Of a stretch of DNA of 64,000 bases, positions 1 through 13,100 are shown one piece after another. A program made the translations under genes and the position numbers. Origin of the DNA: Trametopsis cervina (taxonomy: Eukaryota > Basidiomycota > Agaricomycetes > Polyporales > Irpicaceae); the NCBI GenBank assembly GCA_022385755.1, contig MU278382.1, positions 110,976 through 174,975 of the forward strand. Reading direction: 5' to 3'. Below the pieces are notes generated by a model that was not told the origin of the DNA, made no database searches, and saw nothing but the letters and a program-made list of their open reading frames with translations. Position 1 is the stretch's first letter. Every line of letters begins with the position of its first letter.

Positions 1-2664
1 TTGGCGGATAACTTGTTGAGGCGTCGAACACGCCAGAGTCGAAGGTATGACCTCTCCTCATTAAAAGGGTGATGAGGGTTGGGATTGATCCGCAGGAGTT
101 CCGAGATGAACTCATCCGGGACCGGAGAGCACTCCGGATTGAACGTCAGGAGCCACACCGTGTATCCTGCATCGTCGTCCGAGTTGTCGATTCCATCGAC
201 ATATTCGATCCAAAGAAAACAACTGTTGACAAGGTCCCTGGCAGCATCGGGATCTTCCACCTGAGTCCGCTGCACGAGCTGCGTCAAAGCGTCGAAGACA
301 CCGCGCCAGGCCGGGACCAAGTTCGAAGCCCGGACGTCATCGCGATTGTGGTACAATGACATACAGAGATCCCGACAGAGGTTCAGAGCCTTCTCTCCAT
401 CGATCTCGGAGGGGGGGTCGGAAGCGAGGGATGTAATGGCGGTCTTGATGTTTGATAGGCCTGGCCGAGTGAAGGGGTGAGAACGGGCTGATGCAGAATA
501 AATAATCACGCACCTTCTGCATCAAGGCCACCCAGAGGTACAAGAGACCATGGTACGTGAAGTTGGTAGTTGAAGCACGAGATCCAGAATGTTCGCAATG
601 TCTCGCTTGATTTGACTGCCATACGTCGGATATCACCGAATTCGTCGGTGTGTTCTGCGACGGCCATCAATTTGACGATGAGCGAGACGGCATCGCCCCA
701 CGCCGTTTCACGAGAACGAACATTTGATGACCCGGAAGCCGGGGTGGCAATATCTGACTTGATTCGTTGTGTCAGCCAAACCACGGTGGGACCGAGTGAC
801 TCGCGGTTCAGCACAGTTCTCCACGGCCTAGGTTGTTCTGCTTCGAATGAGTCGGGGACGTGCAATTTGTTGAAGTACACCGCAAGGAACGACTGCAGCC
901 TTGAGACCGATGTGCCGAGATTGAAGTCGGGTTGCTCAAGATGTCGACGGAGCATAGCGAGCACCAATTCTAGTACCCCTGCAGACTGGAATAGTTGACA
1001 TATCTCGACATGTCGATCAGGACCGCGTACATAAAAGCTGTTGATCCAGCGGGGCAGTTTGGCCATAGGGTGCAGAGCCGGGACTGAGAGTCGAAGAAAT
1101 ATGGCCCATTGTGCCGGCCGAATGTCGTCGTCGTCGTCAGGAGAAAGAAGTGGAAAGTAATCATCAGGGGCTTGAACTTGGAGCGAATCAACGTAGTCAA
1201 GAACATTGTGGATCGCCGCTAATGCGCGTGGTGTCAGGTCCTTCAAGTCGACGAACCCAGGGTCGTTCGTGAACGGATCGTCCGCCGGCATGCGATTCCG
1301 TATCAACTGCTGAGTAAAGGTGATGGCTTCCTGCCACGAAATCTTGCTCTGTTGGACTGCGTGCGAGATAGCTGCATCAGCAACTTCATCATTTCCATGC
1401 AACACGTCTGCACGAAGCAAGATATCCAGATCGTTCGCATTAGTCGCGATGACGGCATCCTCGTCATGAGGACGTTTCTGGTCTTTCATACTATCCAGGT
1501 GATTGGTTGCCCACTGATTGACCATCGGAATGAAGCCCGGCCATTTGCGCAGACGTTCACGAATAGCTTTTAGTTTGGCTAATGCCTTCGCCCGGAGCTC
1601 CGACAAAGCTTTCATGACCGCATTTGGCCACGCGCGAAGAGTGTCGAGGATGTTGTGAAGGGATTTGAACCACTTCTTCCTACCTACCAACCCCTCACTC
1701 CCTTCTGCTGACCGTTCGTTCTCTTCTGCCGATTTTCCCACCCCTCCTGCCGGCCCCCCCTGCCTACCCCCAGAGATGGCTACCAATGTTTCTAATGCCG
1801 TGACCCAGACAGGCCGCAGTTCGTTCCTTGCGAGTGTTGTTAATGAGCTGAGCGCAGGCGTCTTGTAAGGACATCGTGCCGAGAAGACAGGGAGGATGGT
1901 GGCGGCAATGAAGAAGAATGCCCATGCGGACACAAGGGGGAGCGTTGTGTTCTTCACACTCGGGTGTATGTCTGCTGTGAAATAGCAGAGACCAATAAAA
2001 AACAGGGCGAGCGAGATCTGCAAAAGCAAAGGAAGGGCGGATGCGATTGCAAGGACGTCCCAGTCTTCAAGAGCGAGCCTCCGGAAGGAACGGATTCGCA
2101 TCTTGCTCAGGGCGAATGATGTCGTCGAGGCGGTGTATCCGCGCAGCCATTGCTTGACAGAAATTGCAAAGGAGGCGGTGGCGAGACTGACGATGAGACT
2201 GGCCGTCCACAGAATGTTGACAACGACTGCGTTGTGCGACGGTTCGAACTGCGGGAGAGACGTGGGAGCGGGTGTCGTGCTGTTGATGAAGCTACCTGTG
2301 ATGGTGTAGCTTGCGGCCTGGATAGACATGCCCATCATGATGAACACCATAGAATCTGCGGGGTCGGCTTTCAATAAGGAAAAGGACATGGCGACAAAGC
2401 CTGCTAATACGGCGGAGAAGAGACCGATCTGGGGAGCGTTTAGCGAGAAGACGGATGGCCCACGAGCACAAAAAGACTTACAAAGACAAGGAGTGCATCC
2501 ATATCCTCCTTGTATCCCTGGATTTCCTCTCTGTCGAACTCCTCGACGCCGCTCTGGACACCGGCCCAGCCAATAACTGGTGCAGGGCGAGAGACGACGT
2601 GGGTGGGGTTTCCTTCTGTACCGAGTGGTCCTTGCGACGCACCGGTCGTAGACTGATCTGCCAT
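1..2664 (-). CDS. DUF6535 membrane protein, array copy 1 (3' part outside window)
   Basis: A fungal DUF6535-type protein of unknown function. The start ATG at 2664-2662 opens a peptide beginning MADQSTTGA, directly after a long pyrimidine tract. My splicing gives exon 1 2482-2664, exon 2 514-2428 and exon 3 from 460 down past base 1; both introns are 53 nt with GTAAGT/GTGCGT donors and CAG acceptors. The DUF6535 region spans the end of exon 1 and the start of exon 2, with four hydrophobic segments (GLFSAVLAGFVAMSF; NILWTASLIVSLATASFAI; ALPLLLQISLALFFIGLCYF; VSAWAFFFIAATILPVF), so it should be a multi-pass membrane protein. A long helical region without a recognised domain follows. Copies 2-4 in this window share the exon layout. 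No frame break is seen in the visible part. Family membership is confident; function is unknown. Confidence 0.88.
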
Positions 2665-2990
2665 AGCGGATGTCAATCTAGGAGCGGCAGAGTGGGGCTG
2701 TGGCGGTGGGGGAGAAGGGGAAGGGAGAGAGGGAAGGGGGAAGAGGCCGGCGGATATAGCTTGTATGCACGACGGAAGAGCGCTGACACGAGATGAGTGC
2801 GCGCATCTCATATGGAACTGATCACTGACCTCTATTGGCAGACGTCGACTTCATCCCCCCTTCCCTGTTTCCATCTTCCATCCCATTCCGACGTCGGAGT
2901 GGACCTGTGACCGTCCTTCTTCATTGAGCTTCGCACACGAGCCCGCCGCATTGCAGCACCCTGTACAAGAATATTAGCAGGTGAGTATGT
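2665..2990 (-). promoter_or_regulatory. 5' flank of DUF6535 copy 1
   Basis: Immediately upstream of the ATG on the minus strand is a C/T-rich tract (about 2690-2750), typical of fungal transcription starts. Further out are a CCAAT box (reverse of ATTGG near 2834-2838) and a perfect palindrome CCGACGTCGG at 2888-2897, about 225 nt upstream of the ATG. The same arrangement flanks copies 2 and 3 at matching distances, so the flank was duplicated with the gene. The GACGTC core resembles a bZIP/CRE-type site; binding is inferred only. Confidence 0.45.
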
Positions 2991-5345
2991 GTGATCATTA
3001 GATACACCAAATGCTCACCGATTGCTTGACCTTTCGCATCACTACAATGAAAGCCGCCTGTGTGAGTGAACGACGAGACGGACGAAGAGCAGAGAAGGAT
3101 GGATCCGAGGAATCGGCGCACACGCGCGCGCTCACGCCACAAAGTTCATCGCGGTCCGAACATACCGGCGCAGATCTGACAAGTACGACCGTCTCAGTTT
3201 TCCAGCTCAAGCTCTCCCATAGTGCATACCGAGTGACCCACCTGCTCTGCTCCAGCTATCCTCACGCAAGCTTCTGAAAAGGCGGCAATGTCGTGTTCCC
3301 ACTGGCTCTTCGCGTCACAATGCGGATTTCAGAGGTAATCTCTCTGTCAACAAGGCCAGTGAGTCAACGGTCCAACTCATCCGGTATTCCTCATCTTGCT
3401 TACACCAGGTCATTATCGCTCTCAGACACGTGTCGAAAACATGCTCTGGGTGTGGCTGGTTTGCTCGCTGTGCCTCTCGTAGGTAAGCCTTTGCATCAGT
3501 ATGTTACTCGGAGACGGTGAGTGCACATCAGCTCTCTTGTACGACCTGCTACTATCCTTTTGATACCATCGCAGGGCTAAGGTACGCATTCATCCACTGT
3601 TGAACTGCTCTTGTATCCTCTGTTTTTACTCACCTCACAGCCTATGTATGTATCGATGCCAGTGGACGACTGCTCCCTCCCTCATCGCAGCGTTCCCTGA
3701 GTTTGCCTCAGTTCCCTTTCGACCGCTGCCCACAGACTCCCTTGACGTCTGCCATCTGTTACACGTACCGCGTTGTGTTGAAATTGCAGCTACACTCGAT
3801 GTACGCGCAAATCGCCGTCCATGTCTTCTGTGCCGGTTCGACTACCCCCCTCGCAGATAAACTCTAGCAGCGCATCGCATCGCCCGCAGAGTTTCCTCTA
3901 CAACACCTCAACCCGCTCATGTATGTCCCGTGTTGCGTCCAAAGCGCAAGTCAGAATTCCCGCCTGTAATGCGACGCGGTCCTTGCTTCGCATTGCCGTC
4001 CCTCGTCCTAATACACATCAACATTGCGCAAGACTACGAAACCGGCGCCGCTGTTTAGTACACAACGTTTGTCGTCGTCCACATTGTGTTTCTCAGCTGA
4101 CACTCTAACGATGTACAGGGTGGAAGTGATCTTTCTTTTGCAGTCGAAGCACATACACCGCTGTGTTCTCCCTCGAAAAGATCAACGATAAAATTGATCA
4201 GCAGGATCGTGCGATCAGAGGGCCCCAGATCCTGCCCCTCAAGCAGTACGGATGTTGCGACAAGTTTTACAGGTCCTGTTTACATGCTCACGCTATTGTA
4301 CAGGTCTGTCGTCACTCAACCTGAGACACACCGCTCAAGGCCTAGCCAGTATCTTTCCACTGGTATATACTGACTGAAATGCACCGCACGGCTTATGTCG
4401 CTGCTGAACGGAGCCAAAGACGAAGCCCTGACAGCGATGCTAGCCCTGATGAAGTTGGCGGTTTGAAATGTGAGGCGCGTACATGCACACATCCGTCCGA
4501 CTCCGCTTTACTGCTGATTTTACTATGCTAACAGACCAGCACACTGCTAAAATAAGCCCACAACACGCTTGAGGGTGCAGCAACGTCCCACTACGCGACG
4601 TCGATCCCTTCATATACACGATCGCCCCGAGCATCGCTGCTCGCGCACCCTCGACGCGATCTGTCTCGTCCAGGCGGAGATGCATGGACACAAACACAGA
4701 ACCGCGAGTCCGCACTGCACACAGGCAAGGGTGTCATCAGGCACCTCCTAACTCACGTCCATGCGTTCGCTTTTCCAAGACGCACCTCCAATTCGCAGAC
4801 GACGTGCCGGACAGGCGATACCGCCTCGTCTCCTCTACGGTATGTCGACGTCGCCTGGGACACGCTCTCGCGAACGTGCCGCATACGTCGGCGACGTCAG
4901 CCTCGCGCTTGCATGGGCGTATCGTAGAACGAATATCATACGTCAGTCGCTCACTAAATTGACACTGAATGTAGTAGTCAAAGCGTTACTGTCATTAGTT
5001 TTATATACTATCTAATACTTGTGGCCCTAATTATGTTGTTGGATGACCGGCACAATCTCGTCCTAAAAACCACGAATCACAATCAATCACTCCGTAGATA
5101 TCCAGGAAGTCATCCATCCCCGGGTATCGGTGACTGACACAACTCGCAGTCCGACACGCACATTTTCAGGGAGCCATACATCTGAGCTTGAAGGCAAGGG
5201 TCGGCCTACACAGCTTCCCAACCAGAGACACATACCTGGGCTGATGATACAGCAATGCGGTGTATTCGGGATACCGCGCATCTCATGGACAGACGCACGA
5301 CGTACCTGTGTCTGCACAGCCCAGCTGCGCCCATTTATCTTTCGT
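2991..5345. repeat. Duplicated intergenic block, no supported gene
   Basis: This stretch is collinear with 48549-50790 (for example the segment around 4960-5025 matches 50455-50527), with indels of tens of bases. Short open frames occur on both strands but are not conserved as protein between the two copies; the frame at 3821-4108, for instance, differs from its counterpart near 49359-49652, where a signal-peptide-like start (MLRTPRFVLLSLFLIHINLA) is seen only in the second copy. I call it duplicated, decaying intergenic DNA. Confidence 0.5.
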
Positions 5346-5562
5346 TTCCATCTTCCCTTCCATCCCATTCCGACATCGGAAGGGCCTTGTGACCGATCTT
5401 CTATCCTGCCCATCCAACACGAGGCTCGCCGCATGGCAGGAAGACCCTGTACGAGGATATCAGAGAGCGCGCAGGTAACCATAGACAGTCCAGACTCATA
5501 CCTATTCTTTGGGCCCGCTAGGATTACGTCGATGGATGCCTGTAGCGGTAAACGACGACTCA
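5346..5562 (-). repeat. Distal copy of the DUF6535 promoter-associated repeat
   Basis: About 120 bp here match the upstream region of the DUF6535 genes (2870-2985, 34880-34990, 48430-48545). Similar distal copies lie at 37950-38060 and 50790-50910. In the distal copies the GACGTC palindrome core is altered (here GACATC). On the minus strand a small spliced frame crosses the block (exon ending GPKNR, then FLPCGEPRVG) that resembles the end of the frame at 38005-38460, so a decayed gene tail is possible. Confidence 0.45.
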
Positions 5563-6425
5563 CGACATATGCACCGTCCGAGAGAAGGCCGTAATCTTCA
5601 AAGGATTTCGCGCTATGGATTCAAATCCAAATTGTACCACTGATGTCGAATGACGGCCCATACGCCTGGCGAAGAACTGCAAGAGTGAAACTGTTCCGCA
5701 GTCTTAGGATACGCTCGGAACGATATCGAATATTTTGCGGTGCTGGCGGGAGTCGTTCAATGGCTATGGGCAGCATACGCCAGCGATTATGCGGGGTAAT
5801 CAGGCGTTCTCACGACGAGGGACGAGGGACTGCAATCGGGGGACTTGCCTTGAATGGTTGTACGAACATTATTGCCGTAGCCTGCTGCTTGATGGTGGGA
5901 ATCAGTAGTGGTATACTAAAGCTCGAGCCAATTTAGGGCTCACCGGCTGTCCCGTTGATGTTGAATAAGCGAGAGTCGCACCCTTAACCCCCACTTTCTT
6001 CTGGCCTCCGCTGTGCGGGTAGGACCTTGCATCAGGTGCGACCATGGGGTTCCCGTGGCTTGTTGGCTCTGCGCGTAGAGCGCGCGTTGTACATAGCTCT
6101 CTACCACTTGCCACCGAGGGGAAATCGGATGTCGTTTAGACGGTGGAATTCATGGGCAGCGTTCCTGCTCGACGGCAATCTCCAGGCAAAAACGAGCATA
6201 GCGGCCTCGGAATCCTTGTGCTCATATATGCTCCAGAACACGAGAGATCTACGTCAATGCTGGAATGAGTTCAAAATCAGAGGTCGTACAGAGCCGTGGG
6301 AAGGAAAGGATGTGTTCTCGGTGCCTTTAAACCGGTGCGAAAAACGCATTGTCGGCTGGCACAGATATAGCAATGAGAGACGATGCATGTTGTATTGGAA
6401 GCGGGTAGAGGGAAGCTAGTTCGAA
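5563..6425. repeat. Repeat block almost identical to 51020-52085
   Basis: Over 5880-6400 this block is nearly identical to 51550-52080 (59 of 60 bases in the stretch starting at 5941), whereas flanking duplicated DNA shows clearly more differences. Near 5690-5720 the second copy has about 230 extra bases (51140-51370). The same short minus-strand frame (5902-6114) is intact in both copies, but this follows from DNA identity and is not evidence of a gene. Confidence 0.55.
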
Positions 6426-6804
6426 GGGAGAGCGCGAGGTGTGAAGTGGAAGTGTTGGTCAGGGTGGATGAGCTAGGGGCCATACGCTCGCGCGAGGGGA
6501 CCCGAAGTTGGAAGCTGGGGCTGAGAACACGGAGCTGCAGGTGAGAAGACAGTAATGCATAGCCAGCGAGGAGAAAAACGTGGGATTCACTGACCTTGAC
6601 ACGGCTCTTCCTTCTTCCATTCATTCAGCGTCCCACCTTCCACACCGATCACCAATCGGGACCTTTCGCGAGCGTGCCTGGTGGTTCGCACTGTCAAGCA
6701 CAGCCTGAACACGCATCGATAGGCATTTCACATCGGTGATAACTCCACGACAGCCTTGTGGCGACTGAGGATCGAGGTGGGGTGCTTGACCTGTTTTGGT
6801 GTAG
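6426..6804. repeat. Left half of an intergenic repeat split by the Helentron
   Basis: This matches about 52090-52447, ending in the same string TTTGGTGTAG. The right half of the repeat resumes at 26862 with TGAGTGTATGG, matching 52448 onward. Related uninterrupted copies occur at about 40900-41200 and 58860-59150. The split defines the insertion site of the 20-kb element. Confidence 0.75.
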
Positions 6805-6805
6805 T

Positions 6806-6903
6806 TCCGATAGCATGTCTATCGGGTTTTTGAGCGTAGTGAACAAAGCCGTGCCTGGAAAATTTAAGCTACATGCCTTTTATGGTAGTCCATCGGGTTT
6901 TCT
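6806..6903. repeat. Left terminus: hairpin, inverted repeat and subterminal repeat
   Basis: CCGATAG (6807-6813) and CTATCGG (6819-6825) form a perfect 7-bp stem with loop CATGT. The first arm is also the partner of the inverted repeat near the right end. The motif ATCGGGTTTT occurs at about 6821 and again at about 6893, followed in both cases by a GCTCAGCG/GAGCG-like string. These are candidate Rep-binding sites by analogy with rolling-circle elements; that role is inferred. Confidence 0.6.
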
Positions 6904-7191
6904 ATCGCTCAGCGCTTGCTGTTCAGGGTCTGCACCGTGCGTCGTGAAAGCCACAGTCTCTCATCCTGACTTGTCGCAGCCACCCCTGCATTCGCTTTCT
7001 CGCACTCATTACCACACCAACTGTTAGACTATCTGCATTGTGCATCGAACAGGTGGCCCTCATACTCCGGTCATCGTTGGTACGCTGCCGAGCAATGGTC
7101 CTGAGTATCGTCCTGGATGCCTGTTCGTGTTGTCTCTCTTCATTGTCTGCCAACGTAAAATTGACACATTTTATAAGGCTATGGCGGCATT

Positions 7192-10100
7192 TTGGTAATC
7201 GTCCCATTGTTATGCATTGCATATGTCTACTATTGTGGCCGCACGCAGGGGGCGTGCGGTACTTCTGGTTTCATCTCCATGTCTGGAGGTGGAAGACGTA
7301 CCCGTCATGTTGCGACCACTACGTTGGCCCCTTATCGTGTCTTCTCCGGTGCTTTGCCTCTTTGTACTGAAGTTGAGTTTGTTGGGCAGCACACAGATGC
7401 CGAAATATACCGCTTAGCGTCCAGTGACATAGTTGCCGTCGAGGTTCCTTTAGCTACACTTGCATTGTTTGTGCCATTCAGAGATCTCGTGTTATTGGCT
7501 CGCCGCCATCGTATTCTCATATCCAGTACATCTCGTACAATTGCAGGCCTCGCCCGCACTCTGACTGCACATAAGTGTGACCTTTCATGTTCAGCGGTCT
7601 ACTCAGTGTTCCGTCGCCGCGGCCACTCTTCTGAGCCACCCTCGCCTCCCATCCCTCAGCTCCATTCAGCTGAACTTGGCGCGTCGCCTCGTCCTGCACC
7701 ACCACAATTTCCTCCGAGGAAACTGACACCGCGTGAGATTGCAGACAAGATAGCGAACTGGACCGAAGCTCTTTCCCCCGCAAAAATTGCAGAACGCCCA
7801 TGCGCCGTATGTGGGCAGCTCACACTTCTTGTGAAACAGAGTTCCGTTCCTATGTCAGAGCTCGACCTTACTCACCTTGCCGTCCCTGGGGTAACTAGGG
7901 CTGAACGTAGTCGAGCCTCAGATCCTATTGTTGAGTTATCTGGACCAATCCTTCACCAAGGAGGCATCACGCAACAGGATTCACAGTTGATCGTTCATAT
8001 GTGCCCGCCCTGTTTGGTGGCTGTCCGCAGGCATCACATAGGGAGACATAGCTTGGCGAATGGTATATGGTTAGGCGACGTGCCCGATGCGCTCATGTCG
8101 CTGAACTTCGTTGAGCAGCTACTCGTCGCTAAATACAGACATAACATATGTGTAGTCCGGGTTGACAAAGGGCAACGTAAGATGTCGGCCAATGCCATTG
8201 TATTCCCTCAACCCGTCGTGGCCGTTTCTCGTATTCTGCCGCCTGCTAGAGATGAGATGGATTTATGTCTTGCCATCCTCTTCACCGGCTCAGCTGTACC
8301 CACTCCGAAGGATTACACACGTACTCCACTACTGGTCCGCCATAACAAGGTTGTCGCCGCTTTACAATGGCTGAAATTGAATCACATCGATTATGGCGAT
8401 GTTGAGCTATCTTATGAAAACATGGCCACTTATCCTGTGGATGAACCGCCTGTGGCTGTTTTGCATCGCCCGACAGATGGGCGTCTAGGAGGAGAAATGC
8501 TCGCAGTGTACGAATCCAGTGATGACCGTGGAGTAGAAACGGGCCCTTGCCCTTTTGCCGTTCATGGGATTACAGGCACTGATTTCGCACAGATGTCTTA
8601 TCAAGCTAAGGTTGCAGCTGCAATAAAGTATTTTGCTTCAGGTGGCGCTGCGCTGGCCGTCAGTCATGGTAGTCGTCCATCGAACACATATGAGGACCTG
8701 AGACTTTTCCCGGGTATGTTTCCCTGGCTTTTCCCATACGGATATGGGGCGATGGGAAATAAGTTGATGCAAACAAAATTACCGCACGCTGCCCACGTCA
8801 GACAACTGCTGCTATACGCCGACTGCAGGTTTGCTGTTGACCGGTATTTTCCATTCATTGTGTTTAACCAGCAACAGATTCGCGGGAGCTCATATGGGGG
8901 TTACGCGGTAACCAACAAATCGAATGTTGATTCTGTCGTACAGAAAATTATGGATATTGATCCCGCGGCTTTGGATGCAATCATTTCCAGAGGGGAGGCA
9001 GGCGAGTTCGTTCGACCTGAAACCGACGCAGAACGTGCTTGCTTTGAATTGATACAGTTGATCGACCAGGTGAACCATTACGTCCCTGGCTCTGCCACGA
9101 ACCGTAAATTTCAGCGCAACGAAATAAAGTCGATGATCATGCAGAAGGGCGTACCATTCTGGTTCATAACGTTTTCTCCGACCGATTTTAAGCACCCTAT
9201 ATGTTTTTACTATTGCGGCATGAAGATAGACCTCTTTTCTTGTGACCAGAAACTACCTGACTATCAAGAACGAATGTGTGCAATTGCTCAGAATCCCGTC
9301 GCTTGTGCACGCTTTTTTGATCGCATTGTACTCACGTTTTTGAGTGAGATCCTGTGCTACGGAAAGGCAGAGGATGGCTTGTTTGGCCTTACTGAGTCTT
9401 ACTATGGCACCGTGGAGTCACAGGGCCGTCTTACGCTACATTTACACATCCTTATTTGGGTCAAGAACTCACTATCTCCGCAGGAGGTGCGCGATAAAAT
9501 CCGCGAAAACAAAACGTTCGCAGAAGAATATACTGCATGGTTAGAATCGTGTCATCAGGGTGGATACAGTACAGGCACTGACGTGGAGATTGCAACGGTT
9601 GTTGAGCAACTGTCTCAAAACCCAACTGAGTCCATACCCGTGCCTCCGCCATCTGATATGACCGATGCTGATGCGGAGTCGTGGTTAAATGAGGTTCGTC
9701 GGATTACAGACTGCATTGTTCACCTTTCCAATAGACACAATAGTCGTCACGATAAAGGATGCTTGAGAGGTAACGCTCCTAATACGTACTGCCGCGCGAA
9801 CTTTCCTCGGATGCTATATCCACAGACTCTCGTGGACTGGGTGACAGGAAGTGTACAGTTGAGACATACTGACCAGTGGATGAACACATTTAATATTGTT
9901 TTGACTTACCTAATTCGTTGTAATACGGACGTTACATGCTTAATGTCGAGCACCCAGGTTCGCGCCATAATAGCTTATGTCACGGACTATGTCACCAAAA
10001 ACTCCTTGAAGACGCACGCCGTTTTCGAGACCATTAAAGCAGTGCTTGACAAGAAGACTGATATTGTCAATGAACATGCGACAGTAAAAGATGCTGCGCG

Positions 10101-13100
10101 CACTGTACTGGTCAAAATAGTGAACGGGTTGACTGCGAAATCTGAATCTCCCGGTCCAATGACTTGCGCCCTTCTCCTTGGGCAACCAGATCATTACACC
10201 CCCGAGTCATTTCGTGTATGTTACTGGTGGCCTTTCGCGAAATATGTAGAGAACACCGCGTTTTGTATCGCTACAGACAGCGCCAGTCAGAACACTCAAG
10301 AAAAGGTGATTCTGAGTTGTAAAGATGGTCGTATAATTGCCCGTAACCAAATACAAGATTATATCCTTCGTCCCACTGAACATCAGTGTCTTTCGCTGTA
10401 TGACTTCCTGTGTACCACCGTTGTTAAAAAAATTACCAAACAACATCGTCCACATGCTCCACACTCCGGTGAATGCAGCGATGTCGATATGGATGCAAGC
10501 ACTGATGGGGAGGAGGATTCGGGTGATGAACCCAGTGACAATACAAACGAGGATGACGTTGCAGAACAGAATATTCGTCCTGGTACGCAGTACTATAAAT
10601 TTCAGCCCGAGCATCCGTTATCTACTACTCATGGAGTGTTTTTTGTCAAAAACCCTGTTCTTTTGAACTTTGTTGGTGGGACTTTACCACGACGCGATCG
10701 TGGTGACCGCGAAGAATATTGTCGTGTCATGTTGACACTTTTCGCTCCAGTCGGATGGCGGTCTGGGTTGGATCTCAAGCCTGATGGTCGTACTTGGTGC
10801 GAAGTATTCGATGGTACTGTGTTCGATGCGACCCACCTGTATATTATGAATAACATGAACCTCCTTTATGAGTGTTATGACGCAAAACATGACTGGGCAG
10901 CACAGCGACGAGAGCATGGAAACAATGGCAGTGCCACGTTGAATGGCATTGGCAACTTCTCTGAGGCAGTGCTACAGGACGTTGAAAGATTTGGAAACGA
11001 GTGCGATATTGGCGATCAGCTTCTTGATGTTGGTATCTTAGCCAGTGCATGCGAGACACCTGCTGACTTTGGCCGCAAAACAGTCAGGCACATGCGTGAG
11101 TTTCACGAGATGACTCTACTAATGAAGAGCGCAGGCGCACCCATATCGTCTGTAGGATCAGAAACTGTAGATCCGCATCATGCTCTAAGTTCGTTCGAAG
11201 CAGAGGGCCTCTCCATCTCAACAACCAACACCTCTGTTTCTGGCACAGATGATACCATGTTCCCATCAAGAAATAGTCTTGAGTGGGATTCTATTCTGTC
11301 CAGTGTTCGCGATGCGGTTTTGTCTGAACGTGCACGTCCTTCCATCCCCGCACTGGAAGACAACTTGCAAGATCAACGCATGGCACCTCAGAGGGTGGGC
11401 AATGTTCCACTGTGTTGTGACTCTACGCATGGCAGTGTCTATGTTGTTACTACAAAATGCATGCAATGGGTAGACAATGCGACGACCGTGGCATCCTCGA
11501 TAGATCCACACATTGCTCTTATAAAGCAAGTTGTGGACCAGTTTACGCTAAATTCAGCACAGCAACGTGCATTCAAAATTGCGGCGACGTATTTAGCTCA
11601 CAACGATACAACGGCACTTCGAATGTATTTGGCAGGGATGGCGGGTACAGGGAAGAGTCAGGTTCTCCATGCCATAGGTACCTTCTTAGATTTACGAGGG
11701 GAATCTTGTAGATTCGTTGTAATGGCGCCCACTGGGAGCGCAGCAGCTTTAATCGGTGGCTCGACATATCATTCGATGTTGGGGTTCGGACAATCGTCTG
11801 GTAAGCAGTCTATGGCAAATTTAGAGAAAGTAAGAGGTCGCCTAACAGGCGTAGACGTCATTTTCCTCGATGAAATTTCTATGTTTAGTCTGCACGACTT
11901 GTATCGAATCAGCGCACAACTATGTAAGGCTCTAAACGTGCCCGAGAAGTCATTTGGGGGTTTGGGTGTCATTGTAGCGGGTGATTTTGCCCAGTTGCCC
12001 CCAGTAGGAAAGGGAAGTGTACCATTGTACTCAGACACTGTAGGTTCATTCAGTGACGGAAGCACGTTGCGTTCCCAGCAGAATGCTATGGGAAAGGTTC
12101 TGTGGCATTCATTCACTACTGTCGTGATCTTACGTGAAAACATGCGAATACGTAGCATGTGTGGGGAAGATATAGCTTTCAGGAGGGTGTTAGAAAATAT
12201 GCGCTATAAGTCCTGCACGAAAGAGGACATCGCCGTTTTGCGATCCCGTACTGCGAATGCAGACGATCCCGAGCTATCCTTGGCCAATTCTCGCTTTGCG
12301 TCTGTGTCCATGATCACTGCTCACAATGCACAACGTGATGCCATCAACTTGCATTCACTACACCGCTTTGCACGGGAACGTGGTGTATCTTTGTCCTATT
12401 TTCATTCTATCGATAAGTGGGCAGGCCGTGATGCAAACAGCGATGCATCAGTCAAAGGCGCAAACCAAAAAATGCAGCATCTTCTGTGGAACTTGCCTCC
12501 TGCGTTGACTGAAAATCGTGCGGGAATTTTACCGCTTTGCATGGGCATGCCTGTACTACTGAAGGCCAATAAGGTCACCGAGATTTCTGCTACTAACGGT
12601 GCAGAAGCGACTGTTGTGGGATGGCAAGCACATTGGGACACAGAACACCTGTATCAACATTTAGACGTTGTTTTTGTCCATTTGACTGCTCCACCCCAGC
12701 CATGCAAAGTTCCTGGTCTTCCGCGAAATGTTATACCAATTACAACGCATACCGAACGAATCAATTGTACGTTGCCGTCAGATTCGTCTGTCAGGGTCTC
12801 ACGCACGCAAGTTCAACTCTTACCAAATTTTGGAATGACTGACTATGCATCGCAAGGTCGTACACGACACGAAAATGTAGTGCATTTAGAGCATTGCAGA
12901 GGTGTATTGAGTGTATACACATGTTTGTCTCGAAGCTCCAGTCTGCAAGGAACGCTGATTGTTGGACGATTAGATGCTTCTAAAATAACGGGAGGTCTAT
13001 CAGGCGCATTGCGAAATGAATTTTACGAACTTGAATTACTGGATGACATAACTACCAAACGTTGGTGTGAAGCTCTACCTCAGGCACTCGATGTCTCCAC

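Noticed and set aside
7192..7278. First 29 codons of the Rep-helicase frame as certain coding sequence
   Set aside because: Met30 (7279) starts a more typical MSGGGRR terminus and the upstream part resembles a leader; the start is left open.
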